Below, in pieces: positions 36,930-49,018 of a stretch of 64,000 bases of DNA. The notes under the pieces were generated by a model, which worked only from the letters and a program-made list of their open reading frames with translations, did not search any database and was not told the origin of the DNA. Position 1 is the stretch's first letter. Every line of letters starts with the position of its first letter. The position numbers and the translations under genes were made by a program. This DNA comes from Carnegiea gigantea (Eukaryota > Streptophyta > Magnoliopsida > Caryophyllales > Cactaceae): contig JAKOGI010000181.1 in the NCBI GenBank assembly GCA_029747015.1, positions 1-64,000 on the forward strand, in the 5' to 3' direction.

Positions 36930-37700
36930 GAGGTTTAAAAAAATAATAACATGGATTTGAGGGCACATGGAGTACTAAACAAGATGCAGATGATGATAAC
37001 TCTGACTCAAAATAAGAATTTTGTTACCTTAGGTGAGCTTTGAAATTGACATATTATGTATTATAGGAGTGAGGCTGGTGAATTGGATAGTGTGAGTTTA
37101 TAAGTACTCTTCATTTATAAGTGCTTTTTATTTATATAATACAGTTAAGTTATTTATGAATTCGCTTAATTACAAATTAAACATAGAAGTCTTTTTTTAA
37201 CACTGCAAATATATAATGTGGTAATTTTAGGACATTTAAAAGATAAATTTGGTTCAAATAAAGAGATCTTTTTGGGAGTCTTTGGTCCTTCATTGTAGTG
37301 GGATATGACTCCTCTTTATCAAGAAGAAAAATATATATATCACCCTCCCATCATATTCATCCACCGTGGCCCCTCAATCACGTGCCGAATTTGAGGCATA
37401 AAATCAGTCCAAATCTGTTTACCTTGACTTAAAACTCCTATTAATCTATCACCGCATATAAAATAATACAGAAAAACACATTTAGTTATTTTGTATTGTC
37501 TACTTCAAATTAAACAACTTATGAGGGAACTCAAAATTCTAGCTGAAAATTTCAGTTGACATACCCCTTAAAACATGATGGAAGAAAAGCACAATACACC
37601 TAAGTTGATGGCTGTTTGCTCACAAGCTATTTATTGTAAGTTAAAAATAAGGCCTAATACAAAATACATCCGTTAAAGTCCTATATTATCACTGTTAAAT
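36930..37700. other. intergenic DNA right of the MULE
   Basis: AT-rich. No gene or structured repeat was seen. Confidence 0.4.
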
Positions 37701-37759
37701 TTTTTTATATGAAAATCATAACACAAACAAACAATGCATATGTCTTTAATAGACCTAGT

Positions 37760-38050
37760 AAATGGTTCATTCGAGCCGGGGATGGGTTGGGTCATAGTTT
37801 GGTTCGGGTCACTTTCGGATCAACCATGTTCAAGTCGGGTTCGAGTGAAGTTCGGGTTTGGATCACTTTCGGATCAACCATGTTCAGGTGGGGTGGGGGT
37901 TCGGTTTGGGTGAAACTCGGGTTAGTTTTGTTTCGGGTTGTCTGCAGTAGTCCGGCTCAGATCGGGCATGTGTCGAGTTTAATTCAGGTCGGGTGGGATT
38001 CGATTCAATATTTGGGTCAATATTGGGTCGGTTGTAAATCAGATCGGGTA
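37760..38050 (+). repeat. degenerate GGGTTCGGGTC-type repeat block
   Basis: The plus strand is dominated by GGGT, TTCGG and TCGGGT phrases with no fixed period. A near-identical sentence (GGATCAACCATGTTCA) recurs at 37,818 and 37,869. The reading frame across it is Gly/Val/Phe/Ser-rich and reflects the repeat. Confidence 0.6.
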
Positions 38051-38234
38051 TAAATCAAGTCATATTAATTTCGAATCATTGTATAGTTTCCATATAGTCA
38101 TTTTCACTCTTAAATTGTATATAAAAGATTAAAAAATATTCAATTACGCAAGCTCATCTATTCTATATTTCTCTTTTAATTCATGCGTTAATGATTATAC
38201 GTTTGTGTTTTATATTTTAAAAACTTTTTTTTAC

Positions 38235-38240
38235 TTGTAT

Positions 38241-38273
<33 letters not shown>

Positions 38274-38410
38274 ATATATATATATCTATATATATATATC
38301 TATATATATATATATATATATATATAATATGATATCTATATATATATATATATATAAGTAAAAGGGACTTTTGTTTATGATATATAAGTAAAAGGGACTT
38401 TTGTTTATGA
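38235..38410. repeat. (TA)n microsatellite and 30-bp tandem duplication
   Basis: TA repeats with occasional TC occupy about 38,240-38,356. A 30-bp unit TATATAAGTAAAAGGGACTT... is perfectly duplicated at 38,351-38,380 and 38,381-38,410. Confidence 0.9.
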
Positions 38411-39904
38411 AAAATCTAATGGGCTTAGTCATAAATTTACTAAGAAAGTTAGTAACTTACAAATACAACCCATCCCTGACCTATATCAGATGTGCCTGCA
38501 ATTATCCAAAGAATTATGTGTCGTTAAGTCAAGTTTCAAGTATCTCAATTGAGGCAATGTGATGAGAAAATTGGTGAACCAACCTGACTCAGATCATGAG
38601 TCAATGGCCTCATTTGTAAGGCCCAATGCCAAAACATACCTTGAAAAATGACCCAAAAAAAAGAATGAAAATAATAAAATTTTTATTTTGACCCCGATGT
38701 TGGTGCATAACTTAACATTTGTGATATTTGGAGTTGGTAAATAAAAACAGGTTGGTTCAAGTCGACATTTTCAATAATCAAATCAATATTCTTTGATAGC
38801 TCGTTAAGTGATCATACATCAAAATTCAAAGATTTATCTTTGTGAAATTAACAACTTGGTTTGCATGTGCCTAATGAGTCAAACCTCAAAGGCAACGACA
38901 ATATATGAGTATGTGTCAATTAGCATTGCATTTATGTGATTGTGAATGTTCGTTATCAAAACTCGATACTTAGAATTTAATTATTCCAAATTCAAATGAG
39001 TCACATTATTATGAGATCATATGCAAACATACATTCTTGAATATGATTATGTAGAATTAAACATGTTATGAAGATTTAGAATCGCACATCAGTAGTGCGG
39101 TATTTTTGATATTAATTACAAAATGATATTATAATCATAGCATACATTGCATTAAGTAATTAAGTGAATCAAATAGTAAAATAGGATTGCGAGATCCTAA
39201 TAAGTTTAATAATTTGCTAATTTGACTTATCTTTTCTGAATTCCTATCTTGACCAAATTTGTTTCTCTATATTTTTACTAGATATCTATCAAATTAAAAA
39301 TTTGAAACTATTAGCTATTTTATTTTTTCCTCTCAAGTTTTTAATTGATTTCATTTGTAAAAATTCCCTCTTAAGTAATTTTTTCCCCCACCCAAACTCA
39401 ACCAATTGAGTTTGAAAAATTCAGAATTCCCCCTAAAAGTCTAAAACCCCCCAAAAAAAAGTTATTGCTGATAATTTTAGAATTTTATTATTTTAAGAAG
39501 CAAAACCTAAGTGAAATTGAAACTGTAAAACCCTTGACAACAGGCTGGACAGTTGAGACTATGATAGTTGCTTTGCTTAAGTCCTTCATATCTCGCTGCC
39601 CAAAGCCCTAACCCTCCCTCTGTCAGTCAGTCTCCTACTCGTCAGTCGCCACCTGACCCTCCCTCAGTCTCCTGCTCGCTATTTGCCATTTAACCCTCCC
39701 TCATTCTCCTACCTGCTGCTAGACCTAATTGAAATACATAAACAGTATTACATTGTACCTACTGGTTATAGACTTTAATGACATTATGCTCTATGGTTAA
39801 TAGTTAGATTATAACTTGCTTATTTATTCAAAACTTGCACTAAATTGCTATAGGGGCTTTTCTGCTAGGCGTTAGCAACAAAATTTAGGGAATTAGGAAT
39901 AGTT
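38411..39904. other. intergenic DNA, nothing recognised
   Basis: No coding match. A pyrimidine-rich patch (about 39,595-39,720) repeats CCCTCCCTC and GTCTCCT phrases. Confidence 0.4.
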
Positions 39905-40285
39905 TTGGGTTGATAGGTTATGAGTATGCTTCGATTCCGTTATATTCAGGCCGGGTATACTAGGTTTGGGTTTTATTCGGGTAAAATTGAGTTGGGTAAG
40001 AATCGGATCAGTTTTAAATCAGGTATGGTTCAGTTCGGGTTTGGGTTATCCATGTTCAGTTCACTTCAGGTCGGGTCACTATGGGTCGGGTTTGAATTGG
40101 GTCGGGCCATTTTGGGTGTTGGTCATTTTAGTTCCTGCCAGAATTTGAGTTTCGTTCGGTTATAGATCGGGTTACTTCGGGTGCTCTGGTCCAGATTTGT
40201 TTATCCCATTTCGGATGTCGGTTCGGATATGGGTCCAGGTCGTTCAGTTTGGATTTCTGGGTTTTAGATCAGTTTTGCCAAGTCT
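39905..40285 (+). repeat. second degenerate GGGTTCGGGTC-type block
   Basis: Same character as 37,760-38,050, with TTCGGGT, TCGGGT and GGTCGG throughout and the same orientation. The two blocks lie 1.9 kb apart and could be arms of one older repeat. Confidence 0.55.
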
Positions 40286-41145
40286 AATCTTTAGTAAGGT
40301 TCCAACTTAAAATCTATTGACAGTGGGTGGAATGACTCTTTAGTTTGCAAACATCCTCAATATCTCATGTTTGTCAATGTCGGATAATCTCATTTTTACA
40401 TCTCTAACAATTGTGTTCATCTTACACATGTGCATACAGATATTGTATTTACTTTTTAGGACTATCGTTAATATGCACCCTCTTTTCATTATAAAATTAA
40501 ATGTTTATCTCCATGCACATTCTATTTTTGAATTCCGAAGATGTTAATTTTGTTCGATTAGAAGCTAAAAACCATTGATTACTTATTACTTCACAAAAAT
40601 GGGACAAGGAAAAAGTTCAAACATGTATTTTATTTTAATTTAGTATAACTCAAACGGAAAAAATTATATAAAAATACTTTTTCAACTGTACAAATTCTAA
40701 AATTAATGTGACTACTAGCATAAGTAAATTATTCTTTCATTTCATTTTCACTCAATATTGTGAGTAAGAATGTAAACAATTAGTTATAGTCAATTTACGA
40801 TTGACTCACTTTACTTAAGATTTTTGTAAAAATGTTTCTTTTTAAATTCAAACACTGTATAGCAATCTCTCTTAATTGGAGTCAATTTGCTATTAACTCA
40901 TAAGATATAAAATTTTCGTAAAAAATGTTTTTGTTTTCAAACTCAAACACAATACATTAAGGCCAGGCTATAAGTTTTCACTCACTAAAGCAAATTTTGT
41001 TAGTTTAGTTGAATTCCTAATGATATGTTACAATTGTTGTTGAATCACTAAAACAAATTTTGTTAGCTTAGCTAAATCTCCTAATTATATGACACAATTT
41101 CTTTTTATATTGATTTCATATGTCTCAGGAGACTTTTAGGCTCCG
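40286..41145. other. intergenic DNA, nothing recognised
   Basis: AT-rich. A TTTTGTTAGYTTAGYT phrase occurs twice near 40,990-41,070. No gene was seen. Confidence 0.4.
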
Positions 41146-41148
41146 TTT

Positions 41149-41555
41149 GATACTTAGCAAATTTGGTGGAAAGAAAACTTGAAGGAAAAAAATGTGAAGG
41201 AAAAAAAAAAGTAAGGAAAAAAGTGAGTTTTTTTCTCTTTCTTGTTTGGAATAAGGAGAAAATACAAGAATTTGGATGAACAATTTGAATGTTGATGAAT
41301 AACTTGAATCATAGTAATATCATCTAAGCATTGGGAGATTCGAGGAGGTCAGAAATTCTTTTGAGAACTTTTTCCAAACTTTCCTCACAATTTTGTGAGG
41401 AAAATTTTATCACTTGTTTATGACAATTTTTCCACCTAATTTTCCTCATTTTTTTTCCTTTGTGATTTTCTTTAAACCAAAACTCAAGAAAAAACGTTAC
41501 TTTTTCAAAGTTTTTTCCTTCTGTCAAATTTTTCAAGGTGCAAACAAAATATTAT
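41149..41555. mobile_element. MITE-like element with imperfect inverted ends
   Basis: The left end (GGCTCCGTTTGATACTTAGC and on) and the reverse complement of the right end (TTTGCACCTTGAAAAATTTG and on) align imperfectly over about 45 bp, including AAATTTG..GAAAGAAAAC-type sequence. No clean target duplication was identified. Confidence 0.45.
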
Positions 41556-41759
41556 AGGAAAAGATCTTACAAAAGTCAAGATGTCGTTTTTGATATTAAC
41601 CTTTGACAATAAAAGCTACCTTTTTGTCTTTGGTACAGCATTTCTAATAGCGTCATACTGTTACAAATAAAGTAACATATAATTTAATTTTTACAAGCGT
41701 GTAGCTTGATAAGGTATAAACTATTTTGTTTCTAAGATATTTTTTATGTAGTTTTATTA

Positions 41760-42355
41760 GAGTCGTGTAATAGGTGAGGTCGAGTCAAGTTTGTGTGCAT
41801 ATTGAATGTAAACAAGTTGAAAATTGCACAATCTAAACTAACTCGTTTATTAAACGGGTTTAAAAAACCTTGACTTGTACTAATTTAATTTTTAAATAGG
41901 TTGATCCCCTTAACTTGTTTAAGATAAACAGGTCGTGTTCAATTGCCTAATTGCCTATTTATGCATTTGACATTTCAACGTACGTAATTCTATAGCATTA
42001 GTAATTAAGTTTACATATTACATTAAACAACCATTCTCTAAAACTCTCCCAATTCATCATTATTCACTTTTTAAAAAAATTTTTATATTCTTAATTATCT
42101 AATAAAAAGATAAACGGATAAATGACAAATGAAAAAATGAGTTGATTTGTTCAACTTATTTAGTTAAAACCAGTTAAATAGGTACTTTTTCGTGTCGAAA
42201 ATCTCAACTTAAACTTAACCCATTTAACTAAATGTGTTGAACGCGTCAACCTATTTAATTAAACGGGTTGAAAAATTATATCCAAACCCACTTAATTTCG
42301 TACCGATTTCAGGTCGGTAATTGTATCAGATCAGTTTTACCCACCTCTAAGTTTT
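41760..42355. repeat. degenerate AACGGGTTGA/GGTCG-rich stretch
   Basis: Phrases such as TAAACGGGTTGA, TTTAACTAAATG and CAGGTCGTGTT recur on both strands. No coding potential was seen. Composition resembles the other GGGT-type blocks. Confidence 0.35.
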
Positions 42356-42359
42356 ATCT

Positions 42360-43090
42360 TCCAGAGTTCGTGAAACTATATGACCCCTTGCGGGAGTATG
42401 AAAGTGAGTATTGCTATACATTTATAAAATAAATTAATATGAATGTGAGTGTTGTCCCACATTAATAAAATTAAAGAGTTTGATTTACTTAACCCATTGT
42501 CAATTAATTTTGAGTTGAAATCTTATTTAATTTTCAATTATTGTCGTTACAGATGAAATGGCATGCACTTCATATGTCTTTCCCAAAATATCACGAAGGG
42601 CTCATGTTCCCGCGGTAGGGATTGCTTCCTTTGTTTTTTTTTTTTTTGGGCCTAGTTATAATTTGATCAATAGATTTTTCTCCACATTTGGTTCGCCTGT
42701 GATCTTTTTTAGTTGGTGTACAAAATTCATATTAATTGTTGGGTTGATCCAATAAATAGATTTGTGTTGATGCACGATACAAGTGGTGCCAATTAGTGAA
42801 AGCTTATTCCTAGCTGTTACTTTATGACTTCGCGAATGTCAAATCTAAAATCCCAAAACTCCCACCACTAGGCGGTGTATGGTCGTATGAGGATCTAATA
42901 TAACAGTCTTACACCTGAATTGCAAAAATACAGAGAGATTGACTCCGTTAAACCTTAAATATAATAATACTACATAAAAGCAGAGAAGGTTTAGAAAGGT
43001 ATTTTGTTTCAGCCCAATGCAATCCAAGCTGGAAAAAACTTTAAACTTACCTTTTCAGTTATATAAATTATGGATAAATCTACAAAACTA
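42360..43090. other. intergenic DNA, nothing recognised
   Basis: A T15-16 run lies near 42,635-42,650. No gene was seen. Confidence 0.4.
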
Positions 43091-43094
43091 TCGA

Positions 43095-43097
<3 letters not shown>

Positions 43098-43127
<30 letters not shown>

Positions 43128-43200
43128 TACATACATACATACATATATATATACACACACACATGCACACACACACACACACATATATATGCGCACACAC

Positions 43201-43231
<31 letters not shown>

Positions 43232-43269
43232 TACATACATACATATATATATGCACACACACGCACACG

Positions 43270-43333
<64 letters not shown>

Positions 43334-43334
43334 T

Positions 43335-43406
<72 letters not shown>

Positions 43407-43437
43407 ATATATATACATATATATGTGTGTGTATATA
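43098..43437. repeat. compound (AC)n/(TG)n/(AT)n/(ACAT)n microsatellite
   Basis: About 340 bp of alternating purine-pyrimidine tracts, AC-rich on the left and TG-rich on the right, with AT blocks between. All long open frames here are repeat artefacts. Confidence 0.97.
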
Positions 43438-43980
43438 TTGGCACAAACAAGGAGCCATTAAGATTGTTGTAAGTACGATTTGAACCCAAGTCTTTGGTAA
43501 CAAGTCTGAAATACTTTTCATTTTAAGGAAAAAGAAGATTCATGAATGAAAATATATAAAACATACAACAAACAACTACTCCCAGTGTGGTTCTACTTTC
43601 ATGGGGCGTGGGGAGATCCAGATGTAGGCAGTGTTACCCCTACGCACATGATTGCAAGTAGAGAAACCATTTTCAATAGATCCACATAAAATACTTTAGT
43701 AAGATATTTTAATGTTGAAAATCAGTTGGTAGAATAGCTTAGCAAACACAAGACCTAATTGTTTAAATTAACATAAATTAACATGAGCAATAGGTAAGGG
43801 GTAAGAGTTTTGTGTACGTTGAATGTCAACCGGCGACACACTACTAATTTGGTCGTATAACATCTACAATAAAAATCATCCAATAAGAATAAATCTAAAA
43901 TATCAGCATAAATTCACATCTCCAAAAAATTAACATGTAAATATTATCACGTGACTTTAATATCATTTCACCTACTGAAA
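43438..43980. other. spacer between microsatellites
   Basis: No gene or repeat was recognised. TTAACATAAATTAACATGAG gives a short internal repetition near 43,770. Confidence 0.35.
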
Positions 43981-43981
43981 A

Positions 43982-43984
<3 letters not shown>

Positions 43985-44020
<36 letters not shown>

Positions 44021-44163
44021 TATATATATATTATAATATATCTATATATATTATATATAATTATATATATATATATTTGTGTGTGTATATATATGTATAT
44101 ATGTATATATACATATATATATAATATATAAATATAATATATATATATATATGTATGTATATA

Positions 44164-44230
<67 letters not shown>

Positions 44231-44330
44231 ATATATAATATATGTATGTATGTATACATATATTTATATATAATATATATTATATATATGCATACATACG
44301 CATACATATATATATATATATATATATATC
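43985..44330. repeat. (AT)n-dominated microsatellite
   Basis: About 345 bp of AT with ATGT and ATAC interruptions. A run of more than 20 A follows at about 44,404-44,425. Confidence 0.97.
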
Positions 44331-44429
44331 CTCCACCATGAGTGTACCACATGGTCCCGACATAATATTATTCCACCCTACATTTATTAGTGCAATAAAT
44401 CAAACAAAAAAAAAAAAAAAAAAAATCCC

Positions 44430-46165
44430 CGCGGGGGGTTGGTTAGCTCATGATGGAAAGTCAAGCGTGTGAGACAAAATAAATCAATGGAAGTGGGAAA
44501 TCTCCTAATTAGAAAATTACTAGAAAGATATTTATTTTGTTAGATCTTAGATTTTAAAGTACTAATTGTCTCCTACTTTATAAAATAATAAAAAACAATT
44601 GGTAATTGACATAAGCAATTTGCTCGGATCTACCCAATATATAATTTGCGGAACACAATGTAGATCCTAATTTTTCAAATTATTTTTGTTAGAATAAGTT
44701 TAATATTCAGTTAAAATAAATAATAAACTTTTTCCTTGTTCAAATATTGGACCAGAGTTGATGCATTCTCGCTCTCTCCCTTGGAATTATCACAAGTTAG
44801 TGAACCTTAACCTACAAGTCGACCAAGTCCAAGCATGTCTCTTTCTCGCTCTTTTAATTAGCATGATGCTGATGTTGTATTTTCATTTACTCTCTCAAGG
44901 CTTTAGAAAATATTATTGACACCATTGACCTTTTTAAATTATTATTAACACTCTTTCTATTTTCATCAAAATTTTATAAACTCTCAAAATTACAAAAATA
45001 GTCTTCATACTCTTGAAATAGGCGTAATTAGTTAATGACATAGAAAAGTCATAGTTTGAAAAGAATAATTGGTGGCATTTAACAATAAATATTTCAACTT
45101 TCTCACTAAACATGAGAAGATACTGGGCAATTGAAGAATGAAAGATGAGAAAGAAACCTATTCTGAAGGGGAAAAAACGGTCCAAATTGCGCCATATCAT
45201 AGTGTTAGGGGCTCGTTGGGCCATGATGAACTTAGCGGTGGCGTTCATGCTCCATAGTCACTACAATGACAACTACTGGCCGCAACGATCATATCAAAGA
45301 TGGGTAGAGGATATATGGTAAGGGATAAAAAATAATAAACTTGTAGTATATTTTTGTAATTTTGGGAATGTATAACACCTTGATGCAAAGATGGAGGGGC
45401 TAAATAATAATTGAAAAGTTTAGAATGTAAAAATATTTATTGAAACCTTGAGAAAGATAAATGAAACCATCTCTTTTCTCAAGTGGTTGTCATCACTTGA
45501 TCATGATAATCTACAAATGTGGATAGTGGATTGCCGCTACTTCACTAATCTTACGGATGGGTTCGGGTTTCTTTCGGTTCCATGATTGCTCTATTTACTA
45601 TTTTGGTGGTTTTCGTTGAAGTATATAATCTATCTTAAATCTTTAATCATCAACTTAAAGAAGATATGTAGAATATTTTTTTCTTTCTTGGGTTAGAGAT
45701 GTAGATAACTTTGTGAATTTTGTTTATTTCCTCTTAAATAAGTTGAGTAAATTAGCTAAATTAGATCACACACTCTAATTTAGCTGATTCTAATTAAAAC
45801 ACATTATATTTGAATTTATAGTGTTGATGAAAAAGGGTCACGAACGTTGCCTTTTTTCTTTTCTTTTTTTTTTTCATATTTCATAATGTTAAGATAGTTA
45901 GTTTCTTTTTTTTTTTTCAAAGAAATGGCTACTAGATTGACAAAAATTGATATTCTCTAGTGTAAGCACGATTCAAAGATCAATGTAAGTTTAATTCAAA
46001 TCAAGATTTCTTATAGTAACTCTTAGAAATTTTTGTGACTAACACATACAATAAAGATTGATTTTAAACTCAACATAGTTATTACAATTTTAAACTCAAC
46101 ATCGTTATTACATTTGATCATCAAGCTGGTTTTGGCTTGAACTTTTTACCATTGATCACATTCTT
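44430..46165. other. intergenic DNA, nothing recognised
   Basis: A minus-strand frame of 104 codons at 45,248-44,934 has no recognised family and AT-driven composition. I do not call it a gene. Confidence 0.4.
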
Positions 46166-46169
46166 TTCC

Positions 46170-47603
46170 TGATCATCTCATATTTACCACTCTTCCATCC
46201 TCTCTTTTCTTGCATCACTCTCTATTACTACATATACTTAGAGCCTGTTCTTTTTCGCAATAAGATACAACTGTAAGCTGTAAGAAAATATAAGGAGTCA
46301 TAAGAAAATGCAAGAAGCTATAATAAGTTGTGAGGAGCTGTAAGGAGTTGTTAGGAGTTGTTAGGAGTTGTAAAAAGATGTAAGAAGTTGTAAGGAGATG
46401 TAAAAAGCTGCAAGAAGCTATAAGAAGTTGTAAACAAACGTAAGGAGTTGTAAGAAACTGTAAGGATATATGTAAGGAGTTATTGAAGAGTTGTATAGTA
46501 TAATTTATAGACATGTATGTATATTATTGATGTTTAATGCATGATTTGTGAAATAATGTATAATATATTAGTCATATTACAAAATAAATTTGATATCATC
46601 CATTAACAAATTATTTCTTAATATTATTGAAACAAAATTTTTTTCTTTGACAATGAACGTTTTGGATGAGAAACAATAATATTAAAATAATATACTTATT
46701 GAAAATAAACCTTTAATCAAGTAAATTAAACAATAATAAAATATATTAAGCCGCACAAATTTTTTCAATCAAAATTTTCTACACTTAAGGGGATTTTTTA
46801 TATTTACATTAGTTTGATTTTCCAATAAGCAAAGTATAACAAAAAAATATTTTTCTCACAAAATTGAATACAACTCTTAAAATGAAATCCTATTTTAAGT
46901 AAACAATTTTAAATGGACAGGAGCAGCATTTGAGATAATCATTTCTTGTTGTACTCTCCGTAATTTTATTATTCTACAGAACAAGTGCATATCAATTTCA
47001 GTAAGGGAACCAAATTTGAAATGACCACCGAATGTTCAATTGTGTAATGAGAGCAACAAAATTATCATGGATAATCTTAGGGATGGAATAGTTATAATAC
47101 TTTTGTCACATACAGTTTAAGAGTTTTTATATATGATTCAGACTTAAAAATGAACTAAAGTTTTGTATTATAATTTTAAAAGCATGTTCACTTATTTCAT
47201 CTATAATAACATATATTGTTCATGTTGAAACTAAAATATAATTTACATCATTAAATTTTATTTTTATGTTTATATAAATGTTGCGTTCATAACATATTCA
47301 CAAATTCTATATATTAGTAGCATAAAAAAAAATATATACATATTTCTATAATTACTAGAATAAAAATAAATGAATGTTATACAAAAATCTATATGGAATG
47401 TGAGAAGATGTAAGAATCTGTAAGGATTATGTTGAGGATGTAAAAAACTGTGAGGAGATGTAAGAAGCCGCAAGAAGCTATAAACTGTTAGCTAAATCCT
47501 CCCAAATGCAAAAAAGAATGAGGCCTTAAGATAATGTTTTGCCGCCAAGCAAATTGATTAAGAAAATAATTTTTCCCTTACACATATTATGCTACATTAA
47601 GGG
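46170..47603 (+). repeat. dispersed repeat copy A, split by a Harbinger-like insertion
   Basis: 46,170-46,240 and 47,526-47,603 align respectively with the left and right halves of 59,470-59,629. The intervening 1,285 bp are the inserted element plus one duplicated TTA. Confidence 0.85.
46241..47525. mobile_element. non-autonomous PIF/Harbinger-like element
   Basis: The left end GAGCCTGTTCTTTTTCGC pairs with the right end GCAAAAAAGAATGAGGCC as an inverted repeat. TTA flanks both sides (46,238-46,240 and 47,526-47,528), the Harbinger/Tourist target. The inside has no transposase. Next to each end is an array of a 10-12 bp TGTAAGGAGYTG-type motif (about 46,270-46,500 and 47,395-47,480), both in the same orientation. 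Confidence 0.8.
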
Positions 47604-47671
47604 ACCACTGTAGCGTATTCTAGATTGGACAGGATGCTTATGAATGAGGCAGCTATGGTGACCTATCCTAC

Positions 47672-49003
47672 TGTTAGGGAAAAGTTTTAATATTTATAAA
47701 CCCCAAGTGTAAGGTGCATCGTTGAGTACTCGGGGTGTCGTCCGCAGGGAGTTAAGTTTTCAAATACCAGAGCTAACTAAAGTGTCTAAAGGTAGACGAA
47801 CCAGAAAGGATAAAAAATAGAACTAAACTACTAAAACAAAAATAAAAACTTGGATTATGATTAAACCTGAGATAAACCAACTAATCAAGTCAAAGCTTAA
47901 CCTTCCCAAGTTATGCTAGTATTTAGAGATGATCGGTTGCATCATTAAAGACCACCCAAGCCCTCTCTTAAGGGTCATGAGCTAGTCTAATTGTTCTAAT
48001 CTCCTATTTTTATGGGGTTAGCGCAATTAAACTACAAGATTGATAATCCCTAACCTAGCTAGCGACCGGGACTATTTTTATGTCCGAATCCCAGCTATTC
48101 TCTCTACCCACACTAAATAATCAATCTCACATCTCAGCACAAGTTGAATGTCCCTAAACACGGATGAAAGCTCCTTCAAGCATTTCATCGCACACTTGGC
48201 AGGCATGAAAGAAAACTCTAAATTGTAGTACAAACAAGATGCGTAAAGGCCTAACAATGATCAATTAGCCGTCAAGAGGCTAATCACAACCAAAGCAACA
48301 CAATCTAACTACTAAACATCACAAAACACAAAAAATCCAACTAAACCTAAACTAGCAAAGAAGAAGGCAAACATGAACAAGAGGGGGAAGAAAATGAAAA
48401 TCTAATCTAATTAAACTAACTAAACTTGAATTAACAATGAAAACTAAATATTTAAACTGAACAATTCAAATACAAGAATTAAACTACCAAACATAAACAT
48501 GAACAACATATGAAAAAGAGAGAAAAGGGAAGAAAACTTACTCTTGATTGATAGAAAGAACTTGAAATCCAAAGCTTGAATCAAAGATTACAACCTTCAA
48601 TCCTAATCTAGTCCTCCTATTGAGGTTTTTATTTGATAAACTAACCTAAAACCTAGCATATGAATTGCCAGAGAGAGCCTGGGGGGTCCCCGAACAAAAC
48701 CGCCCGAGGGGGTTTAAATAGAACATTAGGCGAGCGGGTGACGGGGGAGGCGGCACGACCGTGCCAGGTGGCACGGCCCAATGTGCCACATCTCTGGCAC
48801 AGTGGCGTGGTCTGTTGTCATCCCTTTTAGCCTTCTTTTGCTCTTCTTGTGTGTTTTTGCTCCTTTTCGCTGCGTTTTGCTCAATTAGAGTTTATTGCCT
48901 ACAAAAGCAAACATAACAAGTAAAAATCTTAAAGATTATATTATTATACAGGCTAAAATTAAGTAAAAGGGGAACGTAAAATATGATAAATTATCACATA
49001 ACA
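47672..49003 (-). repeat. LTR of a minus-strand Athila-like element
   Basis: On the minus strand it runs from TGTTATGTGATAATTT (49,003) to CCCTAACA (47,672), with matching TGTTA...TAACA ends, 1,332 bp. It contains the CACAAGTGTAAGGTGC-like/CGCAGGG phrase usual in such LTRs. A purine-rich tract abuts its start. Confidence 0.65.
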
Positions 49004-49018
49004 AATGCCCCATCCCTA
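49004..49018 (-). other. polypurine tract of the minus-strand Athila-like element
   Basis: The minus strand reads AGGGATGGGGCATT directly before the LTR. Upstream is GCCTGAGGACGAGCAAAAG, a phrase typical of Athila/Tat 3' ends. Confidence 0.65.

Noticed and set aside
37709..38053. 114-codon plus-strand frame rich in Gly/Ser/Val
   Set aside because: Entirely explained by the GGGTTCGGGTC-type repeat.
43009..43521. Many overlapping frames of alternating Thr/His, Val/Cys and Ile/Tyr
   Set aside because: Products of AC/TG/AT microsatellite, not genes.
44079..44352. Tyr/Ile-rich frames
   Set aside because: AT microsatellite artefacts.
44404..44470. Possible SINE/tRNA head after the poly-A run (GGTTAGCTCATGATGG)
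   Set aside because: A-box-like only; no B-box at the expected distance and no copy-like end.
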